Assembly: GCA_947165255.1 (NCBI GenBank)
Contig: CAMUZR010000017.1
Coordinates: 1-62,845 of the forward strand
Source: an uncultured Bacteroidales bacterium
GTDB taxonomy: Bacteria; Bacteroidota; Bacteroidia; Bacteroidales; P3
DNA: 62,845 nt
Direction of reading: 5' to 3'
Shown: in pieces, positions 16,515 to 25,021 of the stretch
Layout of the letters: every line of letters starts with the position of its first letter
Numbering within the stretch: position 1 is the stretch's first letter
Program-made: the position numbers and the translations under genes
The notes under the pieces: generated by a model
What the model was told of the DNA's origin: nothing
Databases searched by the model: none
What the model saw: only the letters and a program-made list of their open reading frames with translations

Positions 16515-16522
16515 TATATTTG
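16515..16522 (+). promoter_or_regulatory. -7 box of the glutathione peroxidase gene
   Basis: TATATTTG. The predicted start is near 16527, 58 nt before the ATG. The -33 element is not recognisable. Confidence 0.6.
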
Positions 16523-16584
16523 CAGTCGCGACTACACGTCGCACAACACTTACATTTATTTTAGTATCAGTAATTTAAAAAGAA

Positions 16585-17229
16585 ATGAAACACCTAAGAC
16601 TTCTTGCGTTAAGCTTAGCCGCCACCCTCATGCTGGCCGCTTGCAACCAGAAACCCGCCGAAACCACCGAGACAGCCTGCGCCGACAACATCTATCAGTT
16701 CAGCGTAGCCAACGACCTGGGCGACACCGTCAGCCTGGCCGACTACCAAGGCAAAGTGCTCCTAGTGGTGAACACCGCCACCCAGTGCGGCTTCACCCCC
16801 CAGTACACCGAGTTGCAGCAACTCTACACCACCTATCACGACCGCGGTCTTGAAATTCTCGACTTCCCCTGCAACCAATTCGGCGAGCAGGCCCCTGGCA
16901 GCATCCAGGAAATTCACGCTTTCTGCACCGGCACCTTCGGCACCACCTTCCCCCAAATGGACAAGATAGACGTCAACGGCGAACACGCCATCCCCCTCTA
17001 CACCTGGCTCAAGAGCAAAGCACCCTTCGGCGGATTCGACACCACCGACCCCCGCGGTGCCTACCTCCATGCCGCCTTCATGGCCCAGGACAGCCTCTAT
17101 GCCCAGAACCCCGACATCAAATGGAACTTCACCAAATTCCTCATCGACCGTGAGGGCAACGTGGTCTGCCGCTTCGAGCCCACGGCTCAGTTCGCCGCCA
17201 TCACCGAAGCAGTGGAAAAACTGCTCTAA
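16585..17229 (+). CDS. Glutathione peroxidase-family lipoprotein
   Basis: 214 residues. The N-terminus is a lipoprotein signal (LAATLMLAAC, lipid Cys at 20). The thioredoxin-fold domain has VLLVVNTATQCGFTPQY with the peroxidatic Cys (Cys, not Sec), EILDFPCNQFGEQAPGS with a possible resolving Cys, and the family WNFTKFLIDREG. By family knowledge Cys-type bacterial enzymes of this kind usually take electrons from thioredoxin. Being a lipoprotein, it would detoxify peroxides in the envelope. First gene of a plus-strand trio; the next starts 12 bp later. Confidence 0.93.
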   Translation: MKHLRLLALSLAATLMLAACNQKPAETTETACADNIYQFSVANDLGDTVSLADYQGKVLLVVNTATQCGFTPQYTELQQLYTTYHDRGLEILDFPCNQFGEQAPGSIQEIHAFCTGTFGTTFPQMDKIDVNGEHAIPLYTWLKSKAPFGGFDTTDPRGAYLHAAFMAQDSLYAQNPDIKWNFTKFLIDREGNVVCRFEPTAQFAAITEAVEKLL

Positions 17230-17241
17230 CGCTCTGATTCC

Positions 17242-18414
17242 ATGACATCATCAACACCTTTTAACCCCCTGCAGGGCGCAGAGCAACTGGCTGTGCGCCC
17301 TGCCCTTTTAAGCGAAGTGCCCCGCATCATGGAGCTCATCGCACACTCCCGCTCCATCATGCGGCAAAACGGCAACCACAGCCAGTGGGATGGCTACCCC
17401 ACAGCCGACACGATAGCCGACGACATCCGCCAAGGCATCGGCCATGTCATCGAGTCCAACCAACTGGCAGTAGGCTACTTCGCCCTCCTCCGCACCCCCG
17501 AACCCACCTACGCCTACATCGAAGACGGCCGCTGGCTGGACGACACCACCCCCTACGGCACCATCCACCGTCTCTGCTGCGCCCCTGGGGTGCACGGCAT
17601 TGCGCGCCAGGCATTTGCCTTCAGCGAGACCCTCTTCCCCTCCATCCGCGTCGACACCCACCGCGACAACGCCATCATGCTCCACCTCTTCGAGCGCCTA
17701 GGCTACTGCCGCTGCGGCGTGGTCTACATGCGCGACGGCTCCCCCCGCTACGCATTCCAAAAAATGATGTACCCCCTCGTCAACCCCGAACTAAAAGCCT
17801 ACGTCGAGCGCGAAATCCTGCCCCGCTACAACCATTTCGATTCTGCCCACCGACTCGACCATATCCTCACCGTAATGGCTCAAAGCATGGAACTTGCGCG
17901 CCACTACCCCGAGCTCAACCCCGACATGGTATACACCATCGCCGCCTACCACGACACCGGCATTGTCGAAGGCCGCGAGCGCCACCACCTCGTCTCGGGC
18001 CGAATCGTGCGCCAAGACCCACAGCTGCCCCAGTGGTTCTCACCCGAGCAAATCGAAACTATGGCGCAGGCCGTGGAAGACCATCGCGCCTCCTCCTCCA
18101 GCGAACCCCGCAGCCTCTACGGCAAAATCGTCGCCGAAGCCGACCGCGACATCCAGCCCCTCAAAATCATCCGCCGCACAGTCCAGTACGGCCTTGACCA
18201 CTATCCCCAACTAGACCTAGAAGGCCACTACCAACGCACCCTGCAGCACCTCAACGAAAAATACGGCCGCAACGGTTACCTCAAACTCTACATCCCCTTC
18301 TCGCGCAACCGCGCCCAAATGGAACAGCTCTGGCACCTGATGGAGCAACCCGCCCTGCTGCGCGAAACCTTCGAGCGCATCTACCTCCAAGAGACCCGCC
18401 TCAGCAGACAATAA
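17242..18414 (+). CDS. GNAT acetyltransferase - HD phosphohydrolase fusion
   Basis: 390 residues with two domains. Residues about 15-175 are a GNAT acetyltransferase (AVRPALLSEVPRIMELI, YGTIHRLCCAPGVHGIARQA as the acyl-CoA strand-loop, VDTHRDNAIMLHLFERLGY). Residues about 190-370 are an HD domain: HRLDHILTVM, AAYHDTGIVEGRERHH and EADRDIQP, giving the H...HD...D metal site. Each half is usually a separate protein; joined here in one frame with no internal stop. Cytoplasmic. The substrates of neither half are known. It sits between glutathione peroxidase and a DUF456 membrane protein. Confidence 0.85.
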   Translation: MTSSTPFNPLQGAEQLAVRPALLSEVPRIMELIAHSRSIMRQNGNHSQWDGYPTADTIADDIRQGIGHVIESNQLAVGYFALLRTPEPTYAYIEDGRWLDDTTPYGTIHRLCCAPGVHGIARQAFAFSETLFPSIRVDTHRDNAIMLHLFERLGYCRCGVVYMRDGSPRYAFQKMMYPLVNPELKAYVEREILPRYNHFDSAHRLDHILTVMAQSMELARHYPELNPDMVYTIAAYHDTGIVEGRERHHLVSGRIVRQDPQLPQWFSPEQIETMAQAVEDHRASSSSEPRSLYGKIVAEADRDIQPLKIIRRTVQYGLDHYPQLDLEGHYQRTLQHLNEKYGRNGYLKLYIPFSRNRAQMEQLWHLMEQPALLRETFERIYLQETRLSRQ

Positions 18415-18453
18415 AAAACAAAAAATGCCGTTTCCTAAAGAAAACAAACTATC

Positions 18454-18948
18454 ATGAACACCGTACTGATTATAGCCGCCGTTCTCCTAGTACTCATAGG
18501 CCTTGTGGGCTCCGTCGTGCCTGGTCTGGCCGGTCCTCCCTTCAGCTGGGTCGGACTGCTGCTGCTCAGTTTCACCACCGCCGCCGACTACTCCCCCACC
18601 TTTCTCATCATAACCGCCGCCGTGGCCGTCATCATCACCGTCATGGACTATATCGTGCCATCCCTGAGCACCAAAAAACACGGTGGCAGCAAAGCCGGCG
18701 TATGGGGCTGCAACATCGGCCTGGTCATCTCCATCGTGGGGCTTCCCTTCGGCCCGCAGGGCATCATCGGAGTGATTTTCTGGCCCTTCGTCGGTGCCTT
18801 AGTGGGCGAACTGCTCAGCGGCAAACAATCGCGCGACGCCTTCCGCGCCGCCTGGGGTGCCTTTGTGGGCTTCCTCTGCGGCACTGGCCTCAAACTGGCC
18901 TACGCCCTGGTCTGCGCCTTCTTCGTAGTCCGCGACCTTATCGTCTAA
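18454..18948 (+). CDS. DUF456 family membrane protein
   Basis: 164 residues, almost all hydrophobic, with about four or five transmembrane segments. Family marks: GLVGSVVPGLAGPPFSWVGL near the N-terminus, MDYIVPSLSTKKHGGSKAGV, and GPQGIIGVIFWPFVGALVGE. These Gly/Pro-rich repeats identify DUF456. Function is unknown. Thirty-nine bp after the GNAT-HD gene, likely the last gene of that operon. Confidence 0.88.
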   Translation: MNTVLIIAAVLLVLIGLVGSVVPGLAGPPFSWVGLLLLSFTTAADYSPTFLIITAAVAVIITVMDYIVPSLSTKKHGGSKAGVWGCNIGLVISIVGLPFGPQGIIGVIFWPFVGALVGELLSGKQSRDAFRAAWGAFVGFLCGTGLKLAYALVCAFFVVRDLIV

Positions 18949-18960
18949 GATAAACACACA

Positions 18961-19001
18961 GCCGATGCGACTCCCCTCTTCTCGCGGAGAATCGCACCGG
19001 C
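18961..19001. terminator. Probable bidirectional terminator
   Basis: Interrupted inverted repeat: GCCG-A-TGCGA-CTCC (18961-18974) against GGAG-AA-TCGCA-C-CGGC (18986-19001). It sits in the 84-bp gap between two convergent genes. No long T-run on either side, so efficiency is uncertain. Confidence 0.45.
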
Positions 19002-19032
19002 AGCAGAGGATAGGCTCAACGCCTACCGCCTA

Positions 19033-19431
19033 TTAATTCAGATAGCGCGTAATGGTGTGGTCGGGATTGATGGGGTTCTCACTCTGGGTGTCCATACTCA
19101 GATAGTCCACGTCAATATTGGTCGTACCGTCGCTTTCCAGCATGTAATAATGAGAACTGTACCACTCTAACACCACCCCGTGCATAATGCCCTCGCATCC
19201 AATCACCACAAAATCGGTTCCCGGAGTGGAGGTAAACTCATACACCTCGTTCTGCACATTCTTTATCTCATGGCGTCCCAACAGGTCATCGCCAATAGAA
19301 TATTCGAATATGGTCAAATTGGCATACGACGTCAGGTCGTCGTAGTAACTAACCGTGTAGGTCGTCTCTTTCGTGCACGAAGCCATCGCCAAAGTGCACA
19401 ATGCCACCAGGGCAACAAGTAACTTTTTCAT
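19033..19431 (-). CDS. Hypothetical small lipoprotein
   Basis: 132 residues with a clear lipoprotein signal (MKKLLVALVALCTLAMASC, lipid Cys at 19). The mature part is acidic and beta-rich (TYTVSYYDDLTSYANLTIFE, YEFTSTPGTDFVVIGCEG, TNIDVDYLSM). No family recognised. It starts 40 bp after the apt stop codon on the same strand and may be read from the apt promoter. Confidence 0.7.
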   Translation of the reverse strand: MKKLLVALVALCTLAMASCTKETTYTVSYYDDLTSYANLTIFEYSIGDDLLGRHEIKNVQNEVYEFTSTPGTDFVVIGCEGIMHGVVLEWYSSHYYMLESDGTTNIDVDYLSMDTQSENPINPDHTITRYLN

Positions 19432-19471
19432 CTAGGTATATTATAAAAGCGTTTATCCGAACAATCAATTG

Positions 19472-20047
19472 CTATTCCCCCTCAATCTGCATAAAGGAAT
19501 GCACCGGGGCAATGGCGTTAATCTTCTCGTGGTCGTAAAGGTTAGGAAATTCCAGCAGGAAAAGGAACTCCCTCACCCGCACCTTATATTCCTTTCCGTC
19601 CACCTCAACCACCTCGCGGTTAAGCTGTTCGGCAATGCCGCAGGCCGTACCGCCGGTGGCCAGGATATCGTCGAAGAAGGTAAGGTTAATATAGTCGCCC
19701 TCAGGCACACACTGCCCCAGGTCGGAGAGACGGTAGTAGACATGGTCCGGGCCATACTCCTTCATAATCTCCACCCCCCGCAGGTCGCCCTCGGCATAGG
19801 GCAACTTACCCTTTTTGCGTATCGGGATAAGGGTCTGCACCCGCTCCGACTGCGAAAGCAGCGGTGCCGCAAAAAGGAATCCGCGCGCCTCCACCGTGAC
19901 GATATTCGGGCAGTGGACATGCGCATCTATATCGGCAACCAACTCGCCGAAAGCCTCCTTATGGGTTAGGAAAGGAAGCATGTCGATAAAGTCAATTCCC
20001 GGCTTGGGAAAATCAGGGTAGTGCTTAATTACATCAAGATAATTCAT
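19472..20047 (-). CDS. apt: Adenine phosphoribosyltransferase-like protein
   Basis: 191 residues, somewhat longer than typical Apt. It should convert adenine and PRPP to AMP. Family features: YPDFPKPGIDFIDMLPFL near the N-terminus, VEARGFLFAAPL, RKKGKLP, and the PRPP-binding loop FFDDILATGGTACG. The C-terminal part (VRVREFLFLLEFPNLYDHE) differs from E. coli Apt, so a related purine phosphoribosyltransferase specificity is possible. Own promoter 25 bp upstream. Confidence 0.85.
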   Translation of the reverse strand: MNYLDVIKHYPDFPKPGIDFIDMLPFLTHKEAFGELVADIDAHVHCPNIVTVEARGFLFAAPLLSQSERVQTLIPIRKKGKLPYAEGDLRGVEIMKEYGPDHVYYRLSDLGQCVPEGDYINLTFFDDILATGGTACGIAEQLNREVVEVDGKEYKVRVREFLFLLEFPNLYDHEKINAIAPVHSFMQIEGE

Positions 20048-20071
20048 TCCTTAATCTTTAAAATGATTTTG

Positions 20072-20079
20072 CAAAGATA
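20072..20079 (-). promoter_or_regulatory. -7 box of apt
   Basis: TATCTTTG on the minus strand. The predicted start is near 20067, a 20-nt leader. No exact -33 TTTG. Confidence 0.6.
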
Positions 20080-20210
20080 GGAAAAAAAATCCGATTGGCA
20101 GTTTTTTTTATTGAAAAATGCGTGATACCGCGAACTAATAAAAGAAAAAACGTTTTTTTAAAAGTAAGTGTGCTTCGGCACTGTCGAAAAATAGGAAACG
20201 GCAAAAGGCA

Positions 20211-20233
20211 AGGGGGTCCAAAGTGAACCCCCT
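20211..20233 (-). terminator. Hairpin after dsbD
   Basis: AGGGGGT (20211-20217) pairs with ACCCCCT (20227-20233), with one more pair beyond a mismatch, 28 bp downstream of the dsbD stop. The following minus-strand sequence is T-rich but interrupted. Confidence 0.5.
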
Positions 20234-20260
20234 ACGCGATAATCATGAAAACAAATACAC

Positions 20261-22330
20261 TTATTTCATATTGCTCAGACCCTCGTTCAGGAAGTCCACA
20301 AACTTCTGCACGTCGCGGTCGTACTTATAGTTCTCCTTCGTGAGGGTGTTGCCGTCGGCGTCGATAATGACGTAGTAAGGCTGTGCGTTCATGTTGTACA
20401 TGCTCTTCTCGTAGTAGAGATTGCGCTGGCCCAGGGTCTTCAGCACCTTGCCGCGGTCGTCGGTAACCCACTCGTCCTCGGGCAGTTCAATCGTGCGCTC
20501 GTCAACGAAGAGCTCGCACATGACATATTTCTGCGTCAGAATATCCTTCACCTGCTGGTCGGACCACACGTAGTGTTCCATCTCGCGGCAATTGGCGCAG
20601 GTGTGGCCGGTAAAGTCAATAAAGACCGGCTTGCCCACCTTCTTCGCGTAGGCCTTGGCCTCCTCCAGGTCGTAGAAACCGTGGTAGCCGGCAGGCGAGT
20701 GCAGCTTATCGGCATACTTACGGTCGGCAGGCAGTGCCTCCACTCCCATGGCGCTTCCGTCGTACACCACCGTGGCGGCGTTCTCTTCAATGCTGCGCTC
20801 TATATTAAAGTCCTGCGTTGTCATCGGGGGCAGGAAACCGCTGATGGCCTTGAGCGGAGCTCCCCACAGACCCGGAATCATATACACCACAAAAGCCAAG
20901 TCGATAATAGCCAGGAAGAGGCGCACCACCCCAAGGTGCTTCAAGTCCTCGTCGCCCTTGAATTTGAGCTTGCCCAGCAGGTAAATGCCCAGCAGGCCGA
21001 AGATAACAATCCACAGGGCCAGATAAGTCTCGCGGTCCAGCAGGCCCCAATGGCAGTAGAGGTCGGCCATGGAGAGGAATTTCAGACCAAAGGCCAGCTC
21101 CAAGAAGGCGAAGACCACCTTGACCGTGTTGAGCCAGCCGCCCGATTTCATATTTTTCAGCACCGAGGGGAACATGGCCAGCAAGGTGAACGGCAGGGCA
21201 AAGCCAATGCCGAAGCCCAGCATGGTCAACAGCGACACCATGCGGTTCGTACTGCTCGTGGTAAGCTCCACCAGGGCGGCGCCCAGGATGGGACCGGTGC
21301 AGCTGAACGACACCAGCACCGTAGTCAGCGCAATAAAGAACGGGGCGAAGAAACCGCCCTTGTCCGCCTGCTCGTCAGACTTATTAATCCACTTCTCGGG
21401 CATCTTGATTTCGAAGAGGCCGAAGAAACTCAGCGAGAACACCAAGAAAATAATAAAGAAGAGCAAGTTAGGCAGCCAGTGGGTGCCAATGAAATAGAGT
21501 GCCTCGGGACCGAAGATGAGGGCCAGGATGGCGCCCAGCACGGCAAACAGGAACACGATGGAGAAACCGAAGAACCAAGCCTGGCGGCGCGACTTGCGCT
21601 TGTCGTCGGTAGAATTCATAAAGAAATTCACCGTCATGGGAATCATGGGGAAGACGCAGGGGGTGAACATCGTAACGATGCCGCCCAGCAGCGCCCACAG
21701 GAAAATGCCCAGCAGCGAGCGGTCCTTCTTCTCGGCCTCCTGCGGCTCGGCGGCAGCGGCCACGGTGGCCGTGTCAACCGTGGGGGCAGCGGCCTCCTGC
21801 ACGGCGGCCAGGGTGTCCTCGGCGGCCTGTGCCTCCTGCTCGGCAACGGCCAGGGCTGCCTCGTCCGCCGCGGCGGTAGCACCCTTCACGGCAAATGAGA
21901 AGTCGCGGTCCTCAGGGGCTATGCAGCTTCCGTCGTTGCAAAGCTGGTAGCCGAAAGTGCCGGTCACCTTAAAATTCTTTTTCGTCAAACGGACAATCTT
22001 CTGGCGGAAAGTCACCTTGCCGCTGAAGGAACGCACGATGCACTTGAACACATCGTCCATCTCCTCGTGGGGCTTGGGCTCGTTCACGCCGCCGATACGC
22101 TTATAGTCGGGCGAATCATTGAATTCGAAATAGATAGCCAGGGGCCCGTTGGGGTCGGTATGCTGCGAGTAAAGATGCCAACCGTTGTCCAGTTGGGCGG
22201 TAAATACCAGCTCCGACTCGGTCTCGTTAAGGTCGCGGACCGAGAAATTCCACTTCACGGGGTCCATTATCTGCGCAAAGCCCGCAAAGGCCATGCTCAG
22301 AAGGAGGAAAAAAGTAGCAATTTTTTTCAT
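20261..22330 (-). CDS. dsbD: Thiol:disulfide interchange protein DsbD
   Basis: 689 residues. It passes electrons from cytoplasmic thioredoxin across the inner membrane to periplasmic thiols. Three modules: signal peptide and N-terminal alpha-type domain with the Cys pair GYQLCNDGSCIAPEDRDF; an Ala-rich linker; a CcdA-like membrane domain of eight or so helices with MFTPCVFPMIPMTV and VSFSCTGPILGAAL carrying the redox Cys; and a C-terminal thioredoxin domain with FIDFTGHTCANCREME (CxxC). All redox Cys are present. Last gene of a minus-strand operon that begins with an Omp28-like thioredoxin-fold surface protein, so an envelope reductive pathway is likely. Confidence 0.95.
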   Translation of the reverse strand: MKKIATFFLLLSMAFAGFAQIMDPVKWNFSVRDLNETESELVFTAQLDNGWHLYSQHTDPNGPLAIYFEFNDSPDYKRIGGVNEPKPHEEMDDVFKCIVRSFSGKVTFRQKIVRLTKKNFKVTGTFGYQLCNDGSCIAPEDRDFSFAVKGATAAADEAALAVAEQEAQAAEDTLAAVQEAAAPTVDTATVAAAAEPQEAEKKDRSLLGIFLWALLGGIVTMFTPCVFPMIPMTVNFFMNSTDDKRKSRRQAWFFGFSIVFLFAVLGAILALIFGPEALYFIGTHWLPNLLFFIIFLVFSLSFFGLFEIKMPEKWINKSDEQADKGGFFAPFFIALTTVLVSFSCTGPILGAALVELTTSSTNRMVSLLTMLGFGIGFALPFTLLAMFPSVLKNMKSGGWLNTVKVVFAFLELAFGLKFLSMADLYCHWGLLDRETYLALWIVIFGLLGIYLLGKLKFKGDEDLKHLGVVRLFLAIIDLAFVVYMIPGLWGAPLKAISGFLPPMTTQDFNIERSIEENAATVVYDGSAMGVEALPADRKYADKLHSPAGYHGFYDLEEAKAYAKKVGKPVFIDFTGHTCANCREMEHYVWSDQQVKDILTQKYVMCELFVDERTIELPEDEWVTDDRGKVLKTLGQRNLYYEKSMYNMNAQPYYVIIDADGNTLTKENYKYDRDVQKFVDFLNEGLSNMK

Positions 22331-22354
22331 TGGGGTGAAATATAAAATGGGTTA

Positions 22355-23686
22355 TTACTTCAGGGTGAACTTGACGTTGCGGGTGCCCAGGCCCGTCTTC
22401 ACGCGGACGGTATAGGTACCCTTCTTCATCTTGCTGATATTGATTTTAGTGTTGTTACGGTATTTGGGCACGGTGCGCACCTTGTCGCCCTTGGCGTTGA
22501 TGAAAGTCACCTCGGCCTCGGGGCTGGTCATAGAGATAACCAGGGTGCCCTCCTCCAGATTGGGCGTGAGTTTGATGCGTTCCTCGGCAGCGTCGTCGCC
22601 CGCGGGCGTGGTGCCTTTCTTCCCCTTCTTGCCCGGACCGGCAGCCGTGGCGGCGGGGCCGTCCTCTCCGGCGCCCTCGTTCTCAGCCAGGAGGGCCGAG
22701 TCGGCCTCTGCCTTGGGGTCGGGCATCTTATAGCCCGAGAGGCAGTAAAGCCCCTTCTCGTCGGTGCCAATCCAAATGTCGCCCCGGCGGTCGATGGTGA
22801 TGTTCTGGAACATGCACTTAGGCAGGCGGTCGCCGGCGCGGAAGGTGTCCCAGCGGTCCTTGCAGTCAAACACTGCCACGCCCCCGTCGGTGGCCATCCA
22901 CAGGTGTCCCTCGCCGTCCAGGGCCAGGTCGTTCACCTGGTTGCCGGGTATGGGGCTGTTGTCAATATCATATATCGTCCAGTTCTCGCCGTCGAAGCGG
23001 GCCAGCCCGTTGAGGGTGCCAATCCACTTCACATTCTCCTTGTCGATGGCGAGGGAGAGACAGATATTGTGCGGAATCTTGCTATTCTTGGTAGTGTAGG
23101 ACAGCCAGCGGCGGCCGTCGAAGACGCAAAGGCCGTCGTTGGTACCTATCCACTTGCGGTCGCGATTGTCAATCACCACGCAGAGGATGAAGTCCGACAG
23201 CAGCTCCGACTCGGCGGCGGTGTACTTATTCCAGTTCACCCCGTCGTACTGCACTAGGCCGCTCAGCGTAACGCCAATCCACTTCGACCCGCTGTAGTCC
23301 ACCGCAATGTCGCGAATATACTTCATGTTCAGGCGGCGGGTCTCCTCGGCATGTTCGTACCAGTTGTTGCCGTTAAACTCAATCACGCCGTAGTCGTCGG
23401 TGCCAATCCAGAGGGTGTTGCCCTCGGCCACCAGGCAGTTGACAAACTGATCCTTCAGCTTCTCGTTAAAGTCGGCAAAGTCGGTCCATACCCCGTCGCG
23501 GAAACGGTTGAGCCCCTGGGTGGTGCCCACCCACAGGTTGCCGCGGTTGTCGGCGGTGACGGCCAGGATGTTCTCGCCGTTGATACCGGAGTTTTTGGGA
23601 TTATAGTAGGTCCACTTCTGTGCCGTCGCGCCGACGGACAGGAGCAGGAAGAGCATATATAGGGCAGTCCTTTTCATAAAAGTCAT
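22355..23686 (-). CDS. Secreted two-component-regulator-type beta-propeller protein
   Basis: 443 residues from the ATG at 23686, which overlaps the upstream gene's stop as TGATG; an ATG at 23677 (MKRTALYMLFLLLSV) is the alternative and gives a tighter signal peptide. About seven Reg_prop blades are visible, each with a WIG/WVGT turn: NLWVGTTQGLNRF, TLWIGTDDYGVIEF, KWIGVTLSGLVQY, KWIGTNDGLCVF, KWIGTLNGLARF, LWMATDGGVAVF and IWIGTDEKGLYCL. An Ala/Gly/Lys-rich linker leads to a C-terminal beta-sandwich of about 75 residues ending VRVKTGLGTRNVKFTLK. That tail resembles a sorting or Ig-like domain but lacks the usual PNP start. No kinase domain, so it is a free periplasmic or surface propeller. 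Confidence 0.8.
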   Translation of the reverse strand: MTFMKRTALYMLFLLLSVGATAQKWTYYNPKNSGINGENILAVTADNRGNLWVGTTQGLNRFRDGVWTDFADFNEKLKDQFVNCLVAEGNTLWIGTDDYGVIEFNGNNWYEHAEETRRLNMKYIRDIAVDYSGSKWIGVTLSGLVQYDGVNWNKYTAAESELLSDFILCVVIDNRDRKWIGTNDGLCVFDGRRWLSYTTKNSKIPHNICLSLAIDKENVKWIGTLNGLARFDGENWTIYDIDNSPIPGNQVNDLALDGEGHLWMATDGGVAVFDCKDRWDTFRAGDRLPKCMFQNITIDRRGDIWIGTDEKGLYCLSGYKMPDPKAEADSALLAENEGAGEDGPAATAAGPGKKGKKGTTPAGDDAAEERIKLTPNLEEGTLVISMTSPEAEVTFINAKGDKVRTVPKYRNNTKINISKMKKGTYTVRVKTGLGTRNVKFTLK

Positions 23687-24954
23687 CAAGTCTTGTGTTT
23701 CTCTTTCTTAGCAGCCGGGAAGAGTATGTTATTAAGTATCAGTCGGTAGCCAGGCGAGTTGGGATAGAGCGAGAGGTCGGTGGGGGGGTCGCCCACATAG
23801 TGTCGGTAGTCCTCCGGGTCGTGCCCGCCCAGGAAAGTCCAGGTGCCTTTGCCGTACTCGCCGTGCAGGTAGCGCACCTCGCCCAGGGCCTTGTTCTCGG
23901 CCAGTATCACCGCCGAGCTCTTCACGCACTGGCGGCGGAAGGCGGTCGTCTGGCCCATAAAGCCGTGGATGATGCGGGTGTGGTTCTGCGTGAGCATGGT
24001 GGGCACCCAATCCCATTTGGCCGAAAACTCGAAGAGGGTGAAAAAGTCGTTCTTCTCGTTCACCTGCCTCATGCGGGCGCGGTCGTCCACGTCGATGGTC
24101 GAAATCTCATACTCGTTCGGGTTGGTGCTTATGCGGAAATCCTTGAAAGCAAACGTCTTGTCGAAATCCAACTGCTCCTGTGCGTCGGGCTGCATGGGGT
24201 CGCCGTCGAACATCACGTCGCAAATGTCCACATTCTCAGCCGACAAGGCCACGTCGTAGCTGTCGGGTGCCGAGCACATGGCAAAGAGGAATCCCCCGCC
24301 CATCACAAAGTCGCGAATTTTGTGGGCCACGGCCAGTTTCAACTGACTTACCTTACTGAATCCAAGGCTATTGGCCATCTTCTCCTGCAGGCGCACGTCT
24401 TCAATGTACCACTGCTGGTTGCGATAGTTTCCCCAGAACTTGCCGTACTGGCCCGTAAAGTCCTCGTGGTGCAGGTGCAGCCAGTCGTAGGTGGGCAGCA
24501 CTCCGGCCATCACCTCCTCGTCGTACACCACGTCGTAGGGTATCTCGGCGTAGGTGAGCACCAGCGTCACAGCATCGTCCCACGGCAGCTTGTTCTTGGG
24601 CGAATAGACGGCTATCTTGGGCGCCTTCTGCAGCTTCACGGCGTCCATGTTCACAGCCGGGTCGGCTATCTCGGACAGGATGGCGGACGACTGCCCGTCG
24701 GCAATCACCTCGGCCGTCACCCCCCGCAGGCGGCACTCGCGTTCAAGCGCGTCGGCATGTTTCATCAGGAAACTGCCCCCGCGGTAGTTGAGCAGCCAGG
24801 TCACCTCCACGTCGCGCTCCAGTGCCCAGTAGGCCACGCCGTAGGCCTTCAGGTGGTTCTTCTGCACCTCGTCCATGGGCACGAGCAGATAGCTGGCGCG
24901 GGCCGGAACCCACGCCGCAAGGCACAACAGCGTTATGAGCAGCAACTTTTTCAT
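23686..24954 (-). CDS. Periplasmic protein of the Bacteroidota family often labelled 'asparagine synthetase B'
   Basis: 422 residues; start at 24954 chosen for its signal peptide (MKKLLLITLLCLAAWVPARA). The longer open frame upstream is GC-rich and not protein-like. The mature start SYLLVPMDEVQKNHLKAYGV and the blocks LPWDDAVTLVLTYAEIPYD, YDWLHLHHEDFTGQYGKFWG and GGGFLFAMCSAPDSYD match a conserved Bacteroidota family. I see none of the N-terminal Cys glutaminase or PP-loop motifs of true AsnB, so the common label looks wrong. The fold is more like a ThuA/type-1 glutamine-amidotransferase-like Rossmann module (inference). Its stop overlaps the next gene's start (TGATG), implying coupled translation. 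Confidence 0.72.
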   Translation of the reverse strand: MKKLLLITLLCLAAWVPARASYLLVPMDEVQKNHLKAYGVAYWALERDVEVTWLLNYRGGSFLMKHADALERECRLRGVTAEVIADGQSSAILSEIADPAVNMDAVKLQKAPKIAVYSPKNKLPWDDAVTLVLTYAEIPYDVVYDEEVMAGVLPTYDWLHLHHEDFTGQYGKFWGNYRNQQWYIEDVRLQEKMANSLGFSKVSQLKLAVAHKIRDFVMGGGFLFAMCSAPDSYDVALSAENVDICDVMFDGDPMQPDAQEQLDFDKTFAFKDFRISTNPNEYEISTIDVDDRARMRQVNEKNDFFTLFEFSAKWDWVPTMLTQNHTRIIHGFMGQTTAFRRQCVKSSAVILAENKALGEVRYLHGEYGKGTWTFLGGHDPEDYRHYVGDPPTDLSLYPNSPGYRLILNNILFPAAKKEKHKT

Positions 24955-25021
24955 GCAACCTACTACAACGCGGAAATAAAAAATATATTGCCCGCGCTGC
25001 GAAAATAATTTCCACTGTGCC

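Noticed and set aside
20573..21898. 441-codon plus-strand open frame opposite dsbD
   Set aside because: Shadow frame rich in Gln/Gly/His; dsbD motifs are clear on the minus strand.
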